Assembly (NCBI RefSeq): GCF_034006335.1
Contig: NZ_JAWDIQ010000002.1
DNA: 64,000 bases
Strand: one strand, 5' to 3'
From: Paracerasibacillus soli
GTDB lineage: Bacteria > Bacillota > Bacilli > Bacillales > Amphibacillaceae
Below are positions 29,408 through 40,653 of the stretch, in pieces. The position numbers were made by a program, and so were the translations under genes. Position 1 is the first letter of the stretch; the number at the start of each line of letters is the position of its first letter. Under the pieces are notes generated by a model, which saw only the letters and a list, made by a program, of their open reading frames with translations, did not search any database and was not told where the DNA came from.

Positions 29408-29848
29408 TTAGTTTTCTTCTATTGTATTCGATCTATTTTCTTCTTCCAAAAATCTAACAAAATGTTGCATCATTTGTAATGGTTGTTCATGGATTAAGCG
29501 AATATATCTTTTTTGTGATAGCTCAGATGCGATATCACTTTGTTGAATTCGTTTAATCATATAATCTGTACTAAGTTTATGAATTTCTCTTTTTTGAAGC
29601 TTTGATTCCCTGGAGAGCGCTAATCCAAATGCTCCCAGTGCTGCAAATATATAAACAGTTGGAGTACTTTGATATTCAGCTGGAACAATAAATAGTAAGA
29701 ACACAATGTTGACTAGGGAAATACTAATTAGTGGTAAGGACCACAGTGCATACTTCGATGACTTTTTAGCTAATGGTCCAACAATCTTTTGGATTTGTTC
29801 CATTTCCCGCTTCACAAAACGTGGCATCTTAGACATATACATATTCAT
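29408..29848 (-). CDS. DUF5392/YwnF-like membrane protein
   Basis: A 146-residue protein: an amphipathic N-terminal helix (PRFVKREMEQIQKIVGPLAKK), two TM helices at about 33-55 and 60-80, then a long cytoplasmic helical region ending QPLQMMQHFVRFLEEEN. This arrangement fits the YwnF/DUF5392 family from recall. The ATG at 29848 is preferred; the longer frame starts at a GTG within the GGAGGGATGTGAGG ribosome region. Function unknown. Confidence 0.6.
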   Translation of the reverse strand: MNMYMSKMPRFVKREMEQIQKIVGPLAKKSSKYALWSLPLISISLVNIVFLLFIVPAEYQSTPTVYIFAALGAFGLALSRESKLQKREIHKLSTDYMIKRIQQSDIASELSQKRYIRLIHEQPLQMMQHFVRFLEEENRSNTIEEN

Positions 29849-29985
29849 AATCCTCACATCCCTCCACGCAATATCCGATTTCTTTAAAATATGATGATAT
29901 ATATTTCATTATAGTCTTTTTTTATCTTTTACCCAATCATTTCATTTTCAAACTAACATTTTTTTAATCAACATGCATCTCACGA

Positions 29986-31150
29986 TTAAAAATGTTTAAA
30001 GAATAACCGAATAACGTCTGCTCCTCCAATAAATGTCCCAAAGGAACTTCCAATGTTAGCAAGAACAACGACGAGTAAAACACGGGTAGCTTTATTATGC
30101 CAGAAGCCTTTTACTGAAAAAACATCTTGTGATAGTGATTCAAAATCACGTACACTTGGCCTACGTACATATGCTTGCGCAATTCCCGCGAACCAACCTG
30201 CTGCAAGCAATGGATTCAGTGACGTAATGGGGGCAGCGATAAATGCCGTCACTATCGCAAGCGGGTGTCCAAATGCTATCGCAGTACCAATTGCAGATAA
30301 TGAACCATTCCATAACACCCAACTTAAAGTTTGCTGCCAACCTGCAGATGGGTTGGAGAAAAATGTATAAGCAATAATCCCAATAATGAGGGCCGGTATG
30401 GACCAGCCGATTACTTTAGGCCAAATAGATTTGGGCGGAACTTCTGTTAACTTTTCTAAATCATGGTGATTACGAAATTCGCGTGTAATCCCTGGAACAT
30501 GCGCCGCTCCCAAGACTGCTACTACCTTTTCACCTGGCGCTTCTTTTATTTTGGGCTAAATACCGATCACGTTCATCAATTAAAGGTTCTTTTAGACGCG
30601 GAAAGTATTCCGTAAAGTCTTGCAACATCGAATCAATCATATCCTGTGATTTCATCTTTTCCAATTCTTCTTCAGAAATCGTTTCTTTACTAAAAATCCC
30701 AGCAATCACTTGTGTCAGTAACATTGCCTTTCCTTTTATTCCTAGATTACGCCATATGCGAGAAAAAGTGATTTGAATATTACGGTCTGCTAGAACGAGA
30801 CCTGCTCCAACTTCTTCAGCTGATTTAATCCCCTGAATCATTTCCTGACCAGGATTTATATTAAATTGTTCAGCCATTCGCTTTTGAAAGGAGGAAATGG
30901 CTAAATTCATTAATAATAATGTTGCCTTTTTTTCCTTAATAATTTGAAAGATGTCGGTATCTTTCCACTTGTTTCCTTCCGTAATCGACTGATAACGCTG
31001 TTCGTCTAATTCAATACAAACTGCATCCGGCTGCTCTGCTTCAATTACTTCTTTTACTTGCTCTGCACTTTGTTTTGATACGTGTGCAGTACCGATTAAT
31101 ATATATTCTTTATCGTCTACATGTATTCTTGTAATATTTTCCTCAGACAT
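29986..31150 (-). CDS. TraB/PrgY family membrane protein, one frameshift
   Basis: The N-terminal TraB domain has YILIGTAHVSKQSAEQVKEV and VCIELDEQRY, and GLVLADRNIQITFSRIWR, conserved family motifs; AVLGAAHVPG is the second GxxH motif, reached after a missing base near 30553. The C-terminal part has about five TM helices (IGWSIPALIIGIIAYTFF..., FIAAPITSLNPLLAAGWFAG). Joined length is about 388 residues, normal. Enterococcal PrgY/TraB inhibit peptide pheromones, and the domain is structurally related to Tiki-type metalloproteases; the role in bacilli is unknown. The ATG at 31150 is 8 nt after AAAAGGGG. Confidence 0.85.
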
Positions 31151-31404
31151 GGACATACCCCTTTTATTCAAAAACCTCACAATTGCTGTGTGTTTTAGTT
31201 GAATTTATTCGTACATTTTTTTGTGTACAGTATCCAAAATCGTATATCTATTATCTTAAACTAGTTAAACTAAAATGAACATTAATTTTATGCTCATGTC
31301 AGTAAATTTTCTCATACCCTATGTTATAATAATTACATAATTTAAAATATTTTACTAGCTGAAACTGAAATTATTTTAACGGATTAGATAGGAGTGGGAC
31401 TGAA

Positions 31405-31857
31405 ATGGGGTATATACGAGAGCTGAGAAAGTTAGTAGGGCACCGGCCTCTCATCTTCGTTGGCTCTGTCGTCATGATTTTAAATGAAAAAGGGCAAGTG
31501 TTGTTACAACAAAGGCGGTTTCCAAAAGGAAAGTGGGGGCTCCCAGGTGGTCTTATGGAACTAGGTGAGTCAACCGAAGATGTTGCACGCCGTGAGGTAA
31601 TGGAAGAAACGGGATTACATGTTGAGAACCTACAATTGTTGCAAGTATATTCAGGTCCCAATCATTTTATTAAAGCAGAAAATGGTGATGAGTTTTATGT
31701 TGTTACAGTTGCTTACCATACGAACGATTTCTCAGGCAATCTCATTGTAGATGAAACGGAATCCATTCAATTTAAGTTTTTTGATTTAACAAATCTACCG
31801 TCATTTTTAGTAGGTACACATCAAATGATGCTTGAAGACTATATAAAATCGAGGTGA
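31405..31857 (+). CDS. Nudix hydrolase
   Basis: A 150-residue Nudix enzyme. The box GLMELGESTEDVARREVMEE followed by TGL matches GX5EX7REUXEEXGU exactly, so metal binding and pyrophosphohydrolase activity are expected. An N-terminal MGYIRELRKLVGHRPL precedes the domain, a pattern of the ADP-ribose/NTP-type bacillar Nudix proteins. The substrate cannot be assigned. The next gene begins 4 nt after its stop, so they are co-transcribed. 31151-31404 upstream shows only AT-rich promoter-like sequence. Confidence 0.88.
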   Translation: MGYIRELRKLVGHRPLIFVGSVVMILNEKGQVLLQQRRFPKGKWGLPGGLMELGESTEDVARREVMEETGLHVENLQLLQVYSGPNHFIKAENGDEFYVVTVAYHTNDFSGNLIVDETESIQFKFFDLTNLPSFLVGTHQMMLEDYIKSR

Positions 31858-31861
31858 GTCC

Positions 31862-32305
31862 ATGATATTTCATGCTAGAACAGATAGCTATTTAGTGATG
31901 AACATAACCTTTACTATGATTATTGTAGCGGCCTTCGTATGGTTTCCTATCATATTTTATTTAGAGACACCATCTCCTGCATTAATTTTTACAGCATTAT
32001 TATTTTCCATCATTTGTGAGGGGTTACTAACATGGATGATGTTTCGCAAATACGCACTCCATAACGACTATGTCTTGATAAAAGGCGGGCCATTTTCTTT
32101 AAAAATTCCCTACAATGAAATTACGCACGTAGAACATACGAATAGTACGTATATCGGATATCGCATTTTATCAGCAAAAAAAGGAATCGACATTCATCAT
32201 CAAACAGCCAAAAATGGGTGTATTAAAATTTCTCCCAAAAATGAAGTACAATTTTTACAAGTGTTGAAAAAACGTTGTCCCCACGCTATCTTTATCGAAA
32301 AATAA
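31862..32305 (+). CDS. Bacterial PH-domain membrane protein
   Basis: A 147-residue protein with two TM helices (about 12-32 and 38-60) and a C-terminal domain, LKIPYNEITHVEHTNSTYIG...GCIKISPKNEVQFLQVLKKRCP, matching the bacterial PH-like fold (YdbT/bPH_6 type). GAGGTGAG precedes the ATG. It sits 4 nt behind the Nudix gene and 62 nt before the nuclease-like gene. Its biochemical role is unknown. Confidence 0.75.
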   Translation: MIFHARTDSYLVMNITFTMIIVAAFVWFPIIFYLETPSPALIFTALLFSIICEGLLTWMMFRKYALHNDYVLIKGGPFSLKIPYNEITHVEHTNSTYIGYRILSAKKGIDIHHQTAKNGCIKISPKNEVQFLQVLKKRCPHAIFIEK

Positions 32306-32367
32306 TTACAATGACAAATTGTATAAAGCGCCATATAAATGTCTACATTGAAAATGAGGTGACATTT

Positions 32368-32967
32368 ATGATAATTCTCGTCATTGTTTTATTATTCGTA
32401 ATTGGTGGCTTGTTATGGCATATAAAAAATAAAAAGGATCATGAAGCATATCTACTCACCAGAAAGCTAGAAGTAAGTGAAAATTTAAAACGGACACTTG
32501 CCATGGGATTACATGCACGCTTTAACTTTCCAACAAAATTGAATGAAGAGGGTGAAAAAGTCTTTGAAAAGGCTTCTTCCATCTTTTTAAAACAAACATC
32601 GTTGGAGTTTGAAGATTTTGTAGCCACTATTTTTAAAAATTACTTTGGTGGGTATGTGTATACGGCACCTAAAGCTGGTGACTTCGGAGTTGATTTTGAA
32701 CACCATCGTGAAGACGGCATCTATTTATGTCAAGTGAAAGCTTGGAAAAATGATTTAAATTACGAGGCAATTGCACTATTACATTCCAATATGGTAAAGC
32801 ATCAAGCAAAAGGTGGATATGTGATTACAACAAGTGACTTTACAGTTGGAGCAAGAGATTATGCAAAAGGACTCCATATTGAACTTGTGAACGGGATTGA
32901 CCTTGTTAACTACTGGCTAGAGGCAATGGAATTACAAATTTATGAACAAAAAGAGGAAATGGCCTGA
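32368..32967 (+). CDS. Membrane-anchored Mrr-type restriction endonuclease-like protein
   Basis: A 199-residue protein. Residues 1-17 form a TM helix (MIILVIVLLFVIGGLLW) followed by a basic stop-transfer. The C-terminal domain shows the Mrr catalytic pattern: FEDFVATIF, then AGDFGVDFEHH with the metal-binding Asp, then YLCQVKAW, the QXK motif, and GGYVITTSDFTVGARDYAK as in Mrr-fold nucleases. So a PD-(D/E)XK-type nuclease tethered to the membrane is inferred. The ATG at 32368 has GAGGTG seven bases upstream; longer starts lack one. Third gene after the Nudix and PH genes. Confidence 0.8.
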   Translation: MIILVIVLLFVIGGLLWHIKNKKDHEAYLLTRKLEVSENLKRTLAMGLHARFNFPTKLNEEGEKVFEKASSIFLKQTSLEFEDFVATIFKNYFGGYVYTAPKAGDFGVDFEHHREDGIYLCQVKAWKNDLNYEAIALLHSNMVKHQAKGGYVITTSDFTVGARDYAKGLHIELVNGIDLVNYWLEAMELQIYEQKEEMA

Positions 32968-33105
32968 AATAAATCCTATGACAAAAAGTGACAAGTTCGT
33001 TTAGTAGAGGAAGATACTAACAACAGTGAATATGAATATATAATGAGTATGACATAGAGAAAACAAACGCATCGTGTATATAGCATGAATACAAGCTGAA
33101 ACATA

Positions 33106-33153
33106 TGGGGCCGACTTCACTCATTTAACTGGGGCAGCCCCTTTTATTTTTCC
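33106..33153 (+). terminator. Terminator after the nuclease-like gene
   Basis: GGGGC and GCCCC arms close a long loop and are followed by TTTTATTTTT. Confidence 0.5.
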
Positions 33154-33236
33154 CAACCTCATAAAATTATTACTCAACCCTTTTTCTCAATTTAGGCTTA
33201 TTACTGTACATCATATATGAATGTCACGTTTATGAT

Positions 33237-33614
33237 TTAATATTTCATTTCTTTATTCGAATTCGTTTTTACGGCGAGAACTACACTACTTATCGTGACG
33301 ATAGCCCCCACAAGTGCAACAACACTTACTACAGCATGTTCTGGAAAAAGCAATCCAACTGGGATCATTCCCAAAAACGAAATGACAACAAAAGCCTGAT
33401 ACACCGCAGATATAATACTTGCAACACGATTACGAAGTAGCGATAATATCAAAGGCGGTAAAAAAAGCACGATAATCATTCCAATCGATAGCCACAAGCC
33501 AATTGGCTCATCGTATGAAATCGTGTTAGGACCTGTTGGATATCTTGCAACTAGTAAAGCCGCTACAACCGCGATGATTAAACTTAAAAAGACCATCAAA
33601 AACCTTTTGTACAT
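33237..33614 (-). CDS. Hypothetical four-TM membrane protein
   Basis: A 125-residue protein, almost entirely hydrophobic, with four predicted TM helices and short loops (MYKRFLMVFLSLIIAVVAAL at the start, a basic KTNSNKEMKY end). The ATG at 33614 has GGGGGGATGCC upstream; the longer frame has no ribosome site. I do not recognise the family. Confidence 0.6.
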   Translation of the reverse strand: MYKRFLMVFLSLIIAVVAALLVARYPTGPNTISYDEPIGLWLSIGMIIVLFLPPLILSLLRNRVASIISAVYQAFVVISFLGMIPVGLLFPEHAVVSVVALVGAIVTISSVVLAVKTNSNKEMKY

Positions 33615-33971
33615 CAAGGCATCCCCCCTTTCACTTCTTGTCCAAAGTAACATTCCGTTAAAAAGCTCAACAAAAGATACCTATACTGTTTTTTATCGGT
33701 GTAATCCTTTGTATGCGCCTAGTTACTTCACCCTCCATGAAACTCCATATATATAGGTGTACGGGGAACAATAAAAATAAGTTTCACATTTGTAACATCA
33801 TCTACAATAAAAGGGATGCCAATTCAAACATGATTCGCATCCCTAGCACTGGATATTTATGATGTCTTGCTGAACAAAGTTAACTCAAAGGTCAATATTC
33901 GCCTTGTAAGTCGAAACAAAAGACAGATCCTGTATCCAACCGACATTTCCCCATTTCAAAATTAGTTTAAT

Positions 33972-35368
33972 TCAACAATCCACGATGCACCTTTTTCCAT
34001 CATACGTGAAGCGAACTGGCTTTTCTTCCATAAATGTTTCAAGGTGTACGACGCGACCCCATAATTGATAAATATAAGGCATAACATTTTCTAAATAAGG
34101 AAGGTCCAATTCAGTTCCCTCGTAACTATGTTTTAAATAAAGTTCGCCATTACGTAAATAATCGCCATCTTCAACTGTAATATACGGAAAACCGCCATTC
34201 ACCCGTGCGGCAATTAATTGGTCCCTTACCTCCTCATAATCCTTATCTGTTATACGATATGCTTCATCATCCTTTGCAAATACATACATATCTTCTTTGA
34301 CTACTAATTCCTTTGTTAAATAATTGCGGATAAAGGACGTATCAGACTCAATTTCACGTACTTCAAAGATTTTCTCCCTACCGGAGTTTGGCTTCACCCC
34401 ATTTCTTTTCATTTCTTCTGTCGGATTATTATAACTTTCCTCAATGTCCTCAAAAATCTTTAATCCCAAGTAATACGGATTCATTTGTGTTTTAGATGGT
34501 TGCACAACCCCAGCATTTAATTTAGCAAATTCGATTGATTCACTTGTCGTCAAATCAAGTTCACGCATGATTCGTTGATGCCAATACGATGCCCAGCCTT
34601 CGTTCATGATTTTAGTTTCCATTTGTGGCCAAAAATAAAGCATTTCTTCACGCATCATCGTTAAAATGTCCCGTTGCCAATCCTCCAACTCTTGGCTATA
34701 TTGTTCAATAAATAATAGTAAGTCCTTCTCTGTTGAGGCGGAAGTTTCCTTCTCCGCTTTTTCCTTTTTTCCTTTGGTTTAGATTTATCTAAATCCCATA
34801 AATCATCATAAGGTGTTACGATACGAGTATCTTCGGATTCTTCCTCATCTTCGTACGGTGCTAATTTAGGTCGGACAAGGGACGGATCAATATGTTCTTG
34901 TATGGACAAAATGGCATCAAGAAACTTTTCTACCTCATCCTTTCCATGCACCATTTCGTAATGGGCAATTCGTTCAGCTGTTGCCGTCATACTTTCCACC
35001 ATATCTCCTCTTGTATTAGAAAAACGAACATTATTTTTAAAGAAATCAGAATGTGCTAAGACGTGGGCAATGATTAGTTTATTTTGGACAAGTGTATTTG
35101 AATCAAGGAGAAAGGCATAACATGGATCGGAATTAATAACAAGTTCATAAATTTGACTAAGTCCTAAATCGTAATGCAGTTTCATCTTATGGAACTGTTT
35201 CCCAAAGCTCCAATGTGAAAATCGTGTTGGCATGCCATAAGCGCCAAATGTATAAATAATTTCTGCTGGGCAAATTTCATATCGCATTGAATAAAAATCA
35301 AGGCCAAAATCAGCAGCAATCTCCGTTATCTCTTCTATCGCATTTTCCAATTCCTTTATTTCAGTCAA
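33972..35368 (-). CDS. spoVR: SpoVR family protein, one frameshift
   Basis: SpoVR is needed for normal spore cortex in B. subtilis; E. coli YcgB is the homologue, usually encoded with PrkA and YhbH homologues. The N-terminal frame begins MTEIKELENAIEEITEIAAD and includes IYTFGAYGMPTRFSHWSFGK and MVESMTATAERIAHYE. The C-terminal frame includes EGWASYWHQRIMRELDL, NPYYLGLKIFEDIE and YLKHSYEGTELDL, all strongly conserved. The break is one A missing in a poly-A run near 34768. Joined length about 465 residues. It lies downstream of prkA and yhbH. Confidence 0.9.
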
Positions 35369-35632
35369 ATTGTTCCCTCCAAATAAGCTTTATATAGTTT
35401 ATGAAAAATTACAAAATAGATGAATCAAAACCATCAATTTTTAGCCTTCGTATCGTTTGTGTCATTTAAATATCTTAGCGGGAAACTTGCGCATATTAGT
35501 TACGAAGACAGTTTGGTTCTATTATGTAAAAGCAATAAATAATACGTCGCTTTTTTATAAGCAAATGTGGAACAAACACCCATGCATGTACAAAATCATT
35601 CAGGTCAATCTAATAAAGAGGAGGGGTAGAAA

Positions 35633-35982
35633 GTGAATCAACATTTTTTAACGATTGAACAATTTGATCAATTATTAAAAAACTGGCATGGAAAAGACAT
35701 CCAAATTCAAAAAATAGAAATGGACGACGTCGATCACATCCAATTACAACTGGAACAGATTACCTATGCCAAAGATTTACGAAGAAATATGGATGATTAT
35801 GTTTCACGGTACACCATGCAATTAAACGGGGACGGCAAATTTTAACGGACTCACATTACCAGCCACTTCCCACCGACATGTTCGAAATTCCTCTTCAAGA
35901 TACTGCCTTATACGAATATGATGGGGAACAATTTTTAATCAGTACAGATCGTGGTGTCTATAAAATACAATTAGGATCGTAA
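35633..35982 (+). CDS. Hypothetical protein, one frameshift
   Basis: About 116 residues when a missing base near 35837 is restored: the first frame ends TMQLNGDGKF, the second continues LTDSHYQPLPTDMFEIPLQDT to the stop at 35982. The protein is acidic and beta-rich with no TM helix or signal peptide. It starts at ATG 35633 behind AGGAGGGG. It is the only plus-strand gene inside the minus-strand spoVR/yhbH/prkA region, between spoVR and yhbH. Family not recognised. Confidence 0.6.
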
Positions 35983-36074
35983 ATATAGCATGAAGTTAAT
36001 AAATTAGAATCAATGAATGAGCAAAGCAAAACTTTATATATTTCCCAAAAAAAATCTCCGTACTAGCGGAGATT

Positions 36075-37246
36075 TTATGTTGAAGCAACAGACTCATTAT
36101 GAAAAAATGTCTTCATCGCTTCATACACATCGCTTTTTTCTTTTAAAATATAATATCGAAACTTCGGGTCATCAAAACCTTCGAACGCTCGCATTAATGT
36201 TGAAGTATAACGGTTATACGTACTCACTTCCCCATAACCGAACATATTTGAAACATCCATAATTTCCTTTACAAGTCTCGCACTTTCCCGATTGTCCGAA
36301 TAAAAATTCTCCCCATCTGAAAAATGAAATGGATAAATATTGTAGCGTGATGGCGGATAGTCTTCATCAATTAACTCTAATGCCTTTCGGTAGGCTGAGG
36401 AACAAATCGTCCCTCCACTTTCACCTTTTGTAAAGAAATCTTCTTCAGATACGACTTTCGCTTCTGTATGGTGTGCAATAAATTTAATTTCCACTTTTTC
36501 ATATTTTGAACGTAAAAAGCGTGTCGTCCAAAAGAAGAAACTACGTGCTAAATATTTTGCGAATGTGCCCATCGACGCACTTGTATCCATCATAGCAATA
36601 ATGACCGCATTTGATTCAGGTTTCACTACTTCATTCCACGTTTTAAAAAGTAAATCATCTTCATAAATGGGCGTAATTTTCGGATTTCCTTCTGATGCGT
36701 TTCGTTTTAGCGCCGTCAATATGGTACGCTTTTTATCAATATTTCCCATTAATCCTTTTTTGCGCACGTCGTTAAATTCAATCTTTTCAACTGATATATC
36801 AGCCTGTTCCTTTTCTTGTAAATTCGGTAGTTCCAGTTCTTCAAATAGTTCCCCTTCCAGTTCATCTAGTGAAACTTCCGCTTCATAGTAATCCGATCCT
36901 GGTTGGTTTCCCGCCTTACCTTCACCCGAACCGTCGCCTTTTCCTTTCGCCTTTTTAGGTGCACGAGCGACGACATCACCAACTTGACTATCCCCATCGC
37001 CTTGCCCTACATGTTTTGACTTATCATAATTATAGCGAATTTTATATTCATCTAAAGAACGAATTGGAATTTTAATTACTTCACGACCATTCGACATCAC
37101 AATACTTTCTTCAGTTATTAAATCGGGTAAGTTATTCTGATTGCATCTTGGATTTTTTCCATATGACGTCGCTGATCTTGAAAACCTTTACGATGGAGAG
37201 ACCAATTTTCCTCGGAAACAACAAAGCTTTGCTTATCCTCCTGCAC
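36075..37246 (-). CDS. yhbH: YhbH, VWA-like sporulation protein (DUF444), one frameshift
   Basis: The C-terminal half holds a von Willebrand A-type fold: the MIDAS motif is seen in IAMMDTSASMGTFAKYLARS. The N-terminal half carries SNGREVIKIPIRSLDEYKIR and a Gly/Lys/Asp-rich stretch (KAKGKGDGSGEGKAG). The first 37 codons are in another frame: a GTG at 37246 with AAGGTGGGG five bases upstream, then VVSEENWSLHRKG, joined through a missing A near 37133. Joined length about 390 residues, matching B. subtilis YhbH. Its partners are PrkA and SpoVR. Confidence 0.9.
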
Positions 37247-37267
37247 TTCATCCCCACCTTTTGAATT

Positions 37268-37325
37268 TTGGGGGTCAGACCCCTATTTTATTGTATGCTT
37301 GCCAATGGGTCTGACCCCCCATTTT
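37268..37325 (-). repeat. GGGGTCAGACCCC-type hairpin between prkA and yhbH
   Basis: GGGGGTCAGACCC (37270) and GGGTCTGACCCCC (37307) form a perfect 13-bp stem with a 24-nt loop. It sits in the operon between prkA and yhbH, so it may act as an attenuator or RNA stabiliser as well as being a dispersed repeat. Confidence 0.7.
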
Positions 37326-37337
37326 TAACCCCCTGTT

Positions 37338-39233
37338 TTAACGGTTTAGCAGGCTGCCTACGTAGCGTAGTAGTTCGTTGGCTGATGTGGAGTTGTAGCC
37401 ATGTTCATCGATGAGTCTTGCTACGACCTCGTTAATCTTTTTCAATTGTTGTTCATCAGGTGTCTGCGCTGAGGTTGTTATTTTCACAACATCCTTCAAG
37501 TCAGCAAACAGCTTCTTCTGAATTGCTTCCCGCAAACGGTCATGTGAACGATAATCAAAACTCTTACCTTTTCTAGCAAATGCAGAAATGCGGATGAGAA
37601 TCTCTTCTCGAAAGGCACGTTTGGCATTCTCGGAAATACCAATTTGCTCCTCTATCGAGCGCATGAGCTTTTCATCAGGTTGCATTTCTTCACCTGTTAA
37701 TGGATCACGCAATTTATGACGATTACAAAATGCCTCGACATTGTCCAAGTAGTTATTCATCAATGTTTTCGCAGATTCCTCATACGAATAAACAAATGCC
37801 TTTTGTACTTCCTTTTTAGCAATTTCATCGTATTCTTTTCTTGCGATGGCAATATAATTTAAATATTTTTCTTTATCTTCATCCGAAATCGATGGATGTT
37901 GATCAAGTCCATCTTTTAATGAGCGTAATACATCCAGTGCATTAATGGATGGTACATCTTTTCGTATGATTGACGACGATATCCGGTTAATCACATACCG
38001 AGGATCAATGCCGTCCATACCTTCATTCGAGAATTCATTTTTCAATTCCGTTAAATCCGCTCGATTAAATCCTTCCACACTTTCTCCATCATACAGGCGC
38101 ATTTTCTTTACTAGGTCCACACCATTTTTCTTTGATTCCTCTAAGCGTGTCAAAATCGTAAAAATAGCAGCGACCCGTAATGCATGTGGTGCAATATGAA
38201 CATGACCCATATCACTATCATTTATCATCTTTTCATAAATTCTCTCTTCATCACTAACCTTTAAATTGTACGGTATCGGCATCACAATGATTCTAGAGTG
38301 CAGCGCTTCATTTTTCTTATTGGAAATAAATGCTCGGTACTCTGATTCGTTAGTGTGCGCCACAATTAGTTCATCCGCTGAGATTAAAGCAAACCTTCCC
38401 GCCTTAAAATTACCTTCCTGCGTAAGTGACAGCAAATGCCACAAAAACTTCTCATCACATTTCAACATTTCCTGAAATTCCATCATTCCGCGGTTTGCCT
38501 TATTTAATTCACCGTCAAAACGGTATGCACGCGGATCAGACTCTGAACCGTATTCCGCAATTGTTGAAAAATCAATACTACCCGTCAAATCTGCAATATC
38601 TTGTGATTTCGGATCTGATGGGCTGAATGTACCAATCCCAACACGTTTATCTTCCGAGAAAAAAATGCGTTCTACTAAAACATCTTCTATTCGCCCACCA
38701 TAATCCTTTTCCAACCGCATCGTATTTAATGGTGATAAACTTCCTTCAATTTTAATGCCGTATTCCTTATAGAAATCCTCACGCAAATGATGTGGAATGA
38801 GATGTAGCGGATCCTCATGCATAGGACAGCCTTTAATCGCGTAGACTGCACCAGCATCTGTTCGAGTATATTGTTCCATTCCACGTTTTAACATCGTCAC
38901 TATCGTGGATTTACCGCCACTAACAGGACCCATTAATAAGAGAATACGCTTTTTAACATCTAGACGTTTTGCTGACGGATGGAAATATTCTTCCACTAAT
39001 CTTTCTACAGCTTCTTCAAGGCCAAATATTTCATTACTAAAAAAATCATATGTTTTTTGACCATTATTTTTCGAAATTCCAGCATCCTTTATCATATTGT
39101 AGACGCGAGAGTGAGCTGTTTGGGCAACTTCAGGTCTCTCTTTTATCAAATTTAAATAATCCGCAAACGTACCTTCCCACTTTAACTTTTCTTCCTCTTC
39201 ACGATAACTCTTCACCTTATTCAGAATATCCAT
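37338..39233 (-). CDS. prkA: PrkA AAA+ serine protein kinase/protease
   Basis: 631 residues, exactly the usual PrkA length, intact. The AAA+ Walker A is seen as LLLMGPVSGGKSTIVTMLKR, and the C-terminal PrkA domain with helices and conserved SFDYRSHDRLREAI is complete. In Bacillus, PrkA supports sporulation (inner-coat/sigmaK regulation); the kinase label is traditional and an ATP-dependent protease activity has been described. First gene of prkA-yhbH(-spoVR). ATG 39233 is preceded by GGAGGGATATGA. Confidence 0.95.
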   Translation of the reverse strand: MDILNKVKSYREEEEKLKWEGTFADYLNLIKERPEVAQTAHSRVYNMIKDAGISKNNGQKTYDFFSNEIFGLEEAVERLVEEYFHPSAKRLDVKKRILLLMGPVSGGKSTIVTMLKRGMEQYTRTDAGAVYAIKGCPMHEDPLHLIPHHLREDFYKEYGIKIEGSLSPLNTMRLEKDYGGRIEDVLVERIFFSEDKRVGIGTFSPSDPKSQDIADLTGSIDFSTIAEYGSESDPRAYRFDGELNKANRGMMEFQEMLKCDEKFLWHLLSLTQEGNFKAGRFALISADELIVAHTNESEYRAFISNKKNEALHSRIIVMPIPYNLKVSDEERIYEKMINDSDMGHVHIAPHALRVAAIFTILTRLEESKKNGVDLVKKMRLYDGESVEGFNRADLTELKNEFSNEGMDGIDPRYVINRISSSIIRKDVPSINALDVLRSLKDGLDQHPSISDEDKEKYLNYIAIARKEYDEIAKKEVQKAFVYSYEESAKTLMNNYLDNVEAFCNRHKLRDPLTGEEMQPDEKLMRSIEEQIGISENAKRAFREEILIRISAFARKGKSFDYRSHDRLREAIQKKLFADLKDVVKITTSAQTPDEQQLKKINEVVARLIDEHGYNSTSANELLRYVGSLLNR

Positions 39234-39519
39234 TCATATCCCTCCATATAGTTTGCGGTTCCGGTTTCTTCTAACATATGCACAATTAACGGGCATGATG
39301 ACTAGCTTTTTAGGAAAAGCATTGTATGCCACTACGCAGATATTAAATCAACAAAACTTAGTAATTTAATCATCAAGACAGTCTTCTTCATCCGCCATTA
39401 ACTGTTGATTGACCGAATCCGGCACCTTATCAGATGTGAAATCGATATGAAACCAGTTCATATATTTTATACTGCAACATGTCAATTAGAATTAGCGTTT
39501 TCATGAAACGAAGATTTCT

Positions 39520-40271
39520 TTATTTTGTGGTTTTGGATTCCTCATTATTGTCTATATACATAGAGATAGCATTTTTATCTTTACCTTTTGACATATTGTA
39601 CAAATAAGAAGCCGTTAATCTAACCGAATCCTCAACCTTTCCAGCAAGATAATGTGATCGTTCATAAAGAATGGAACGAAAGTGATCCAATTGTCTCGTA
39701 ACTTTTTCTAATGTCGCTGCTTGCTTATCCAAACGTGACACAATGCTTTTTTGTTCTTCCTTGTCATGCATCATTTGTTGCTCTGCCATTTCCTGAGCGG
39801 ATATTAGTTGTGATAACTGACTGAGCACTTTTTCATCCCTTTCCAACTGTTCGGACAGTTGTTGCTCCATCCATGGTTTCATTTGAAGTAATTGCGTTAT
39901 ATTTGTTCCTAATTCTTTATCTTCCTCATGATCTTTTCAATTGTAGATTGGAGGGTTTTATCAAATTCCATTAACATACTTATTTTATGAAGCATTTCCT
40001 CTTCTTTTCTTGCTTGTGCTTGATTAACTATATTTATTTCCTTCAATCGTCTATCGACTTTCTGCCATTGCGCCTGTTGTTGTATATGTTGCTGCTCGTA
40101 AAGTCTATTTAAAAGACGTACAGATTCCTGCAATCTTTCGTTTACTTTACGTTGGCTTTGAATCATTTCTGCCTTTACATCTGTTTGAAATACGTGCTGA
40201 TTACTAGCCACAATTTCCTCATCAGTTTTATATACATCTGGATGATGCGCTCGATTGATAAATAGTGCCAT
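39520..40271 (-). CDS. Coiled-coil protein of unknown function, one frameshift
   Basis: Two frames separated by a missing base near 39940 join into one protein of about 250 residues, almost wholly helical and rich in Gln, Glu, Lys and Met. Heptad-like stretches include QSQRKVNERLQESVRLLNRL and EKVTRQLDHFRSILYERS. There is no TM helix or signal peptide. The ATG at 40271 is taken as start; a TAGGGA lies 11 nt upstream. A structural or tethering protein is likely; it is unrelated to a family I know. The 370 bp upstream to 40653 contains no gene or clear signal. Confidence 0.6.
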
Positions 40272-40653
40272 ATTCGCCACATCCCTATAAATAATTTTTT
40301 ATTAGTCTATGCAGCAATGGCAAAACGTGACATTTGCATGAATACTCGAAATGGAAGGATTTGGGCGTATTATGGATGTTTTTTCTATAAGGACCTCCTA
40401 TTGGCGAATGATTCCGCCTTACCATTTTATATGAACATATATGCGTGTATAGGCTGTTTGTGATTCAATTCGAAGTTCGGTAAGCTTGTCATAATCATTT
40501 TGGAAAATGCCTTACATGGTAGTTGTTATTGTTGTAAAAGTGCAATTGGAATGCTCGGGTATCTCTGTTAGGTTAGGGGGAATTATTCAAATTACGGTAC
40601 AGATTGCATGCCTATTTCATAACAACACGATTAAAAAATCAAATGGGGATTAG

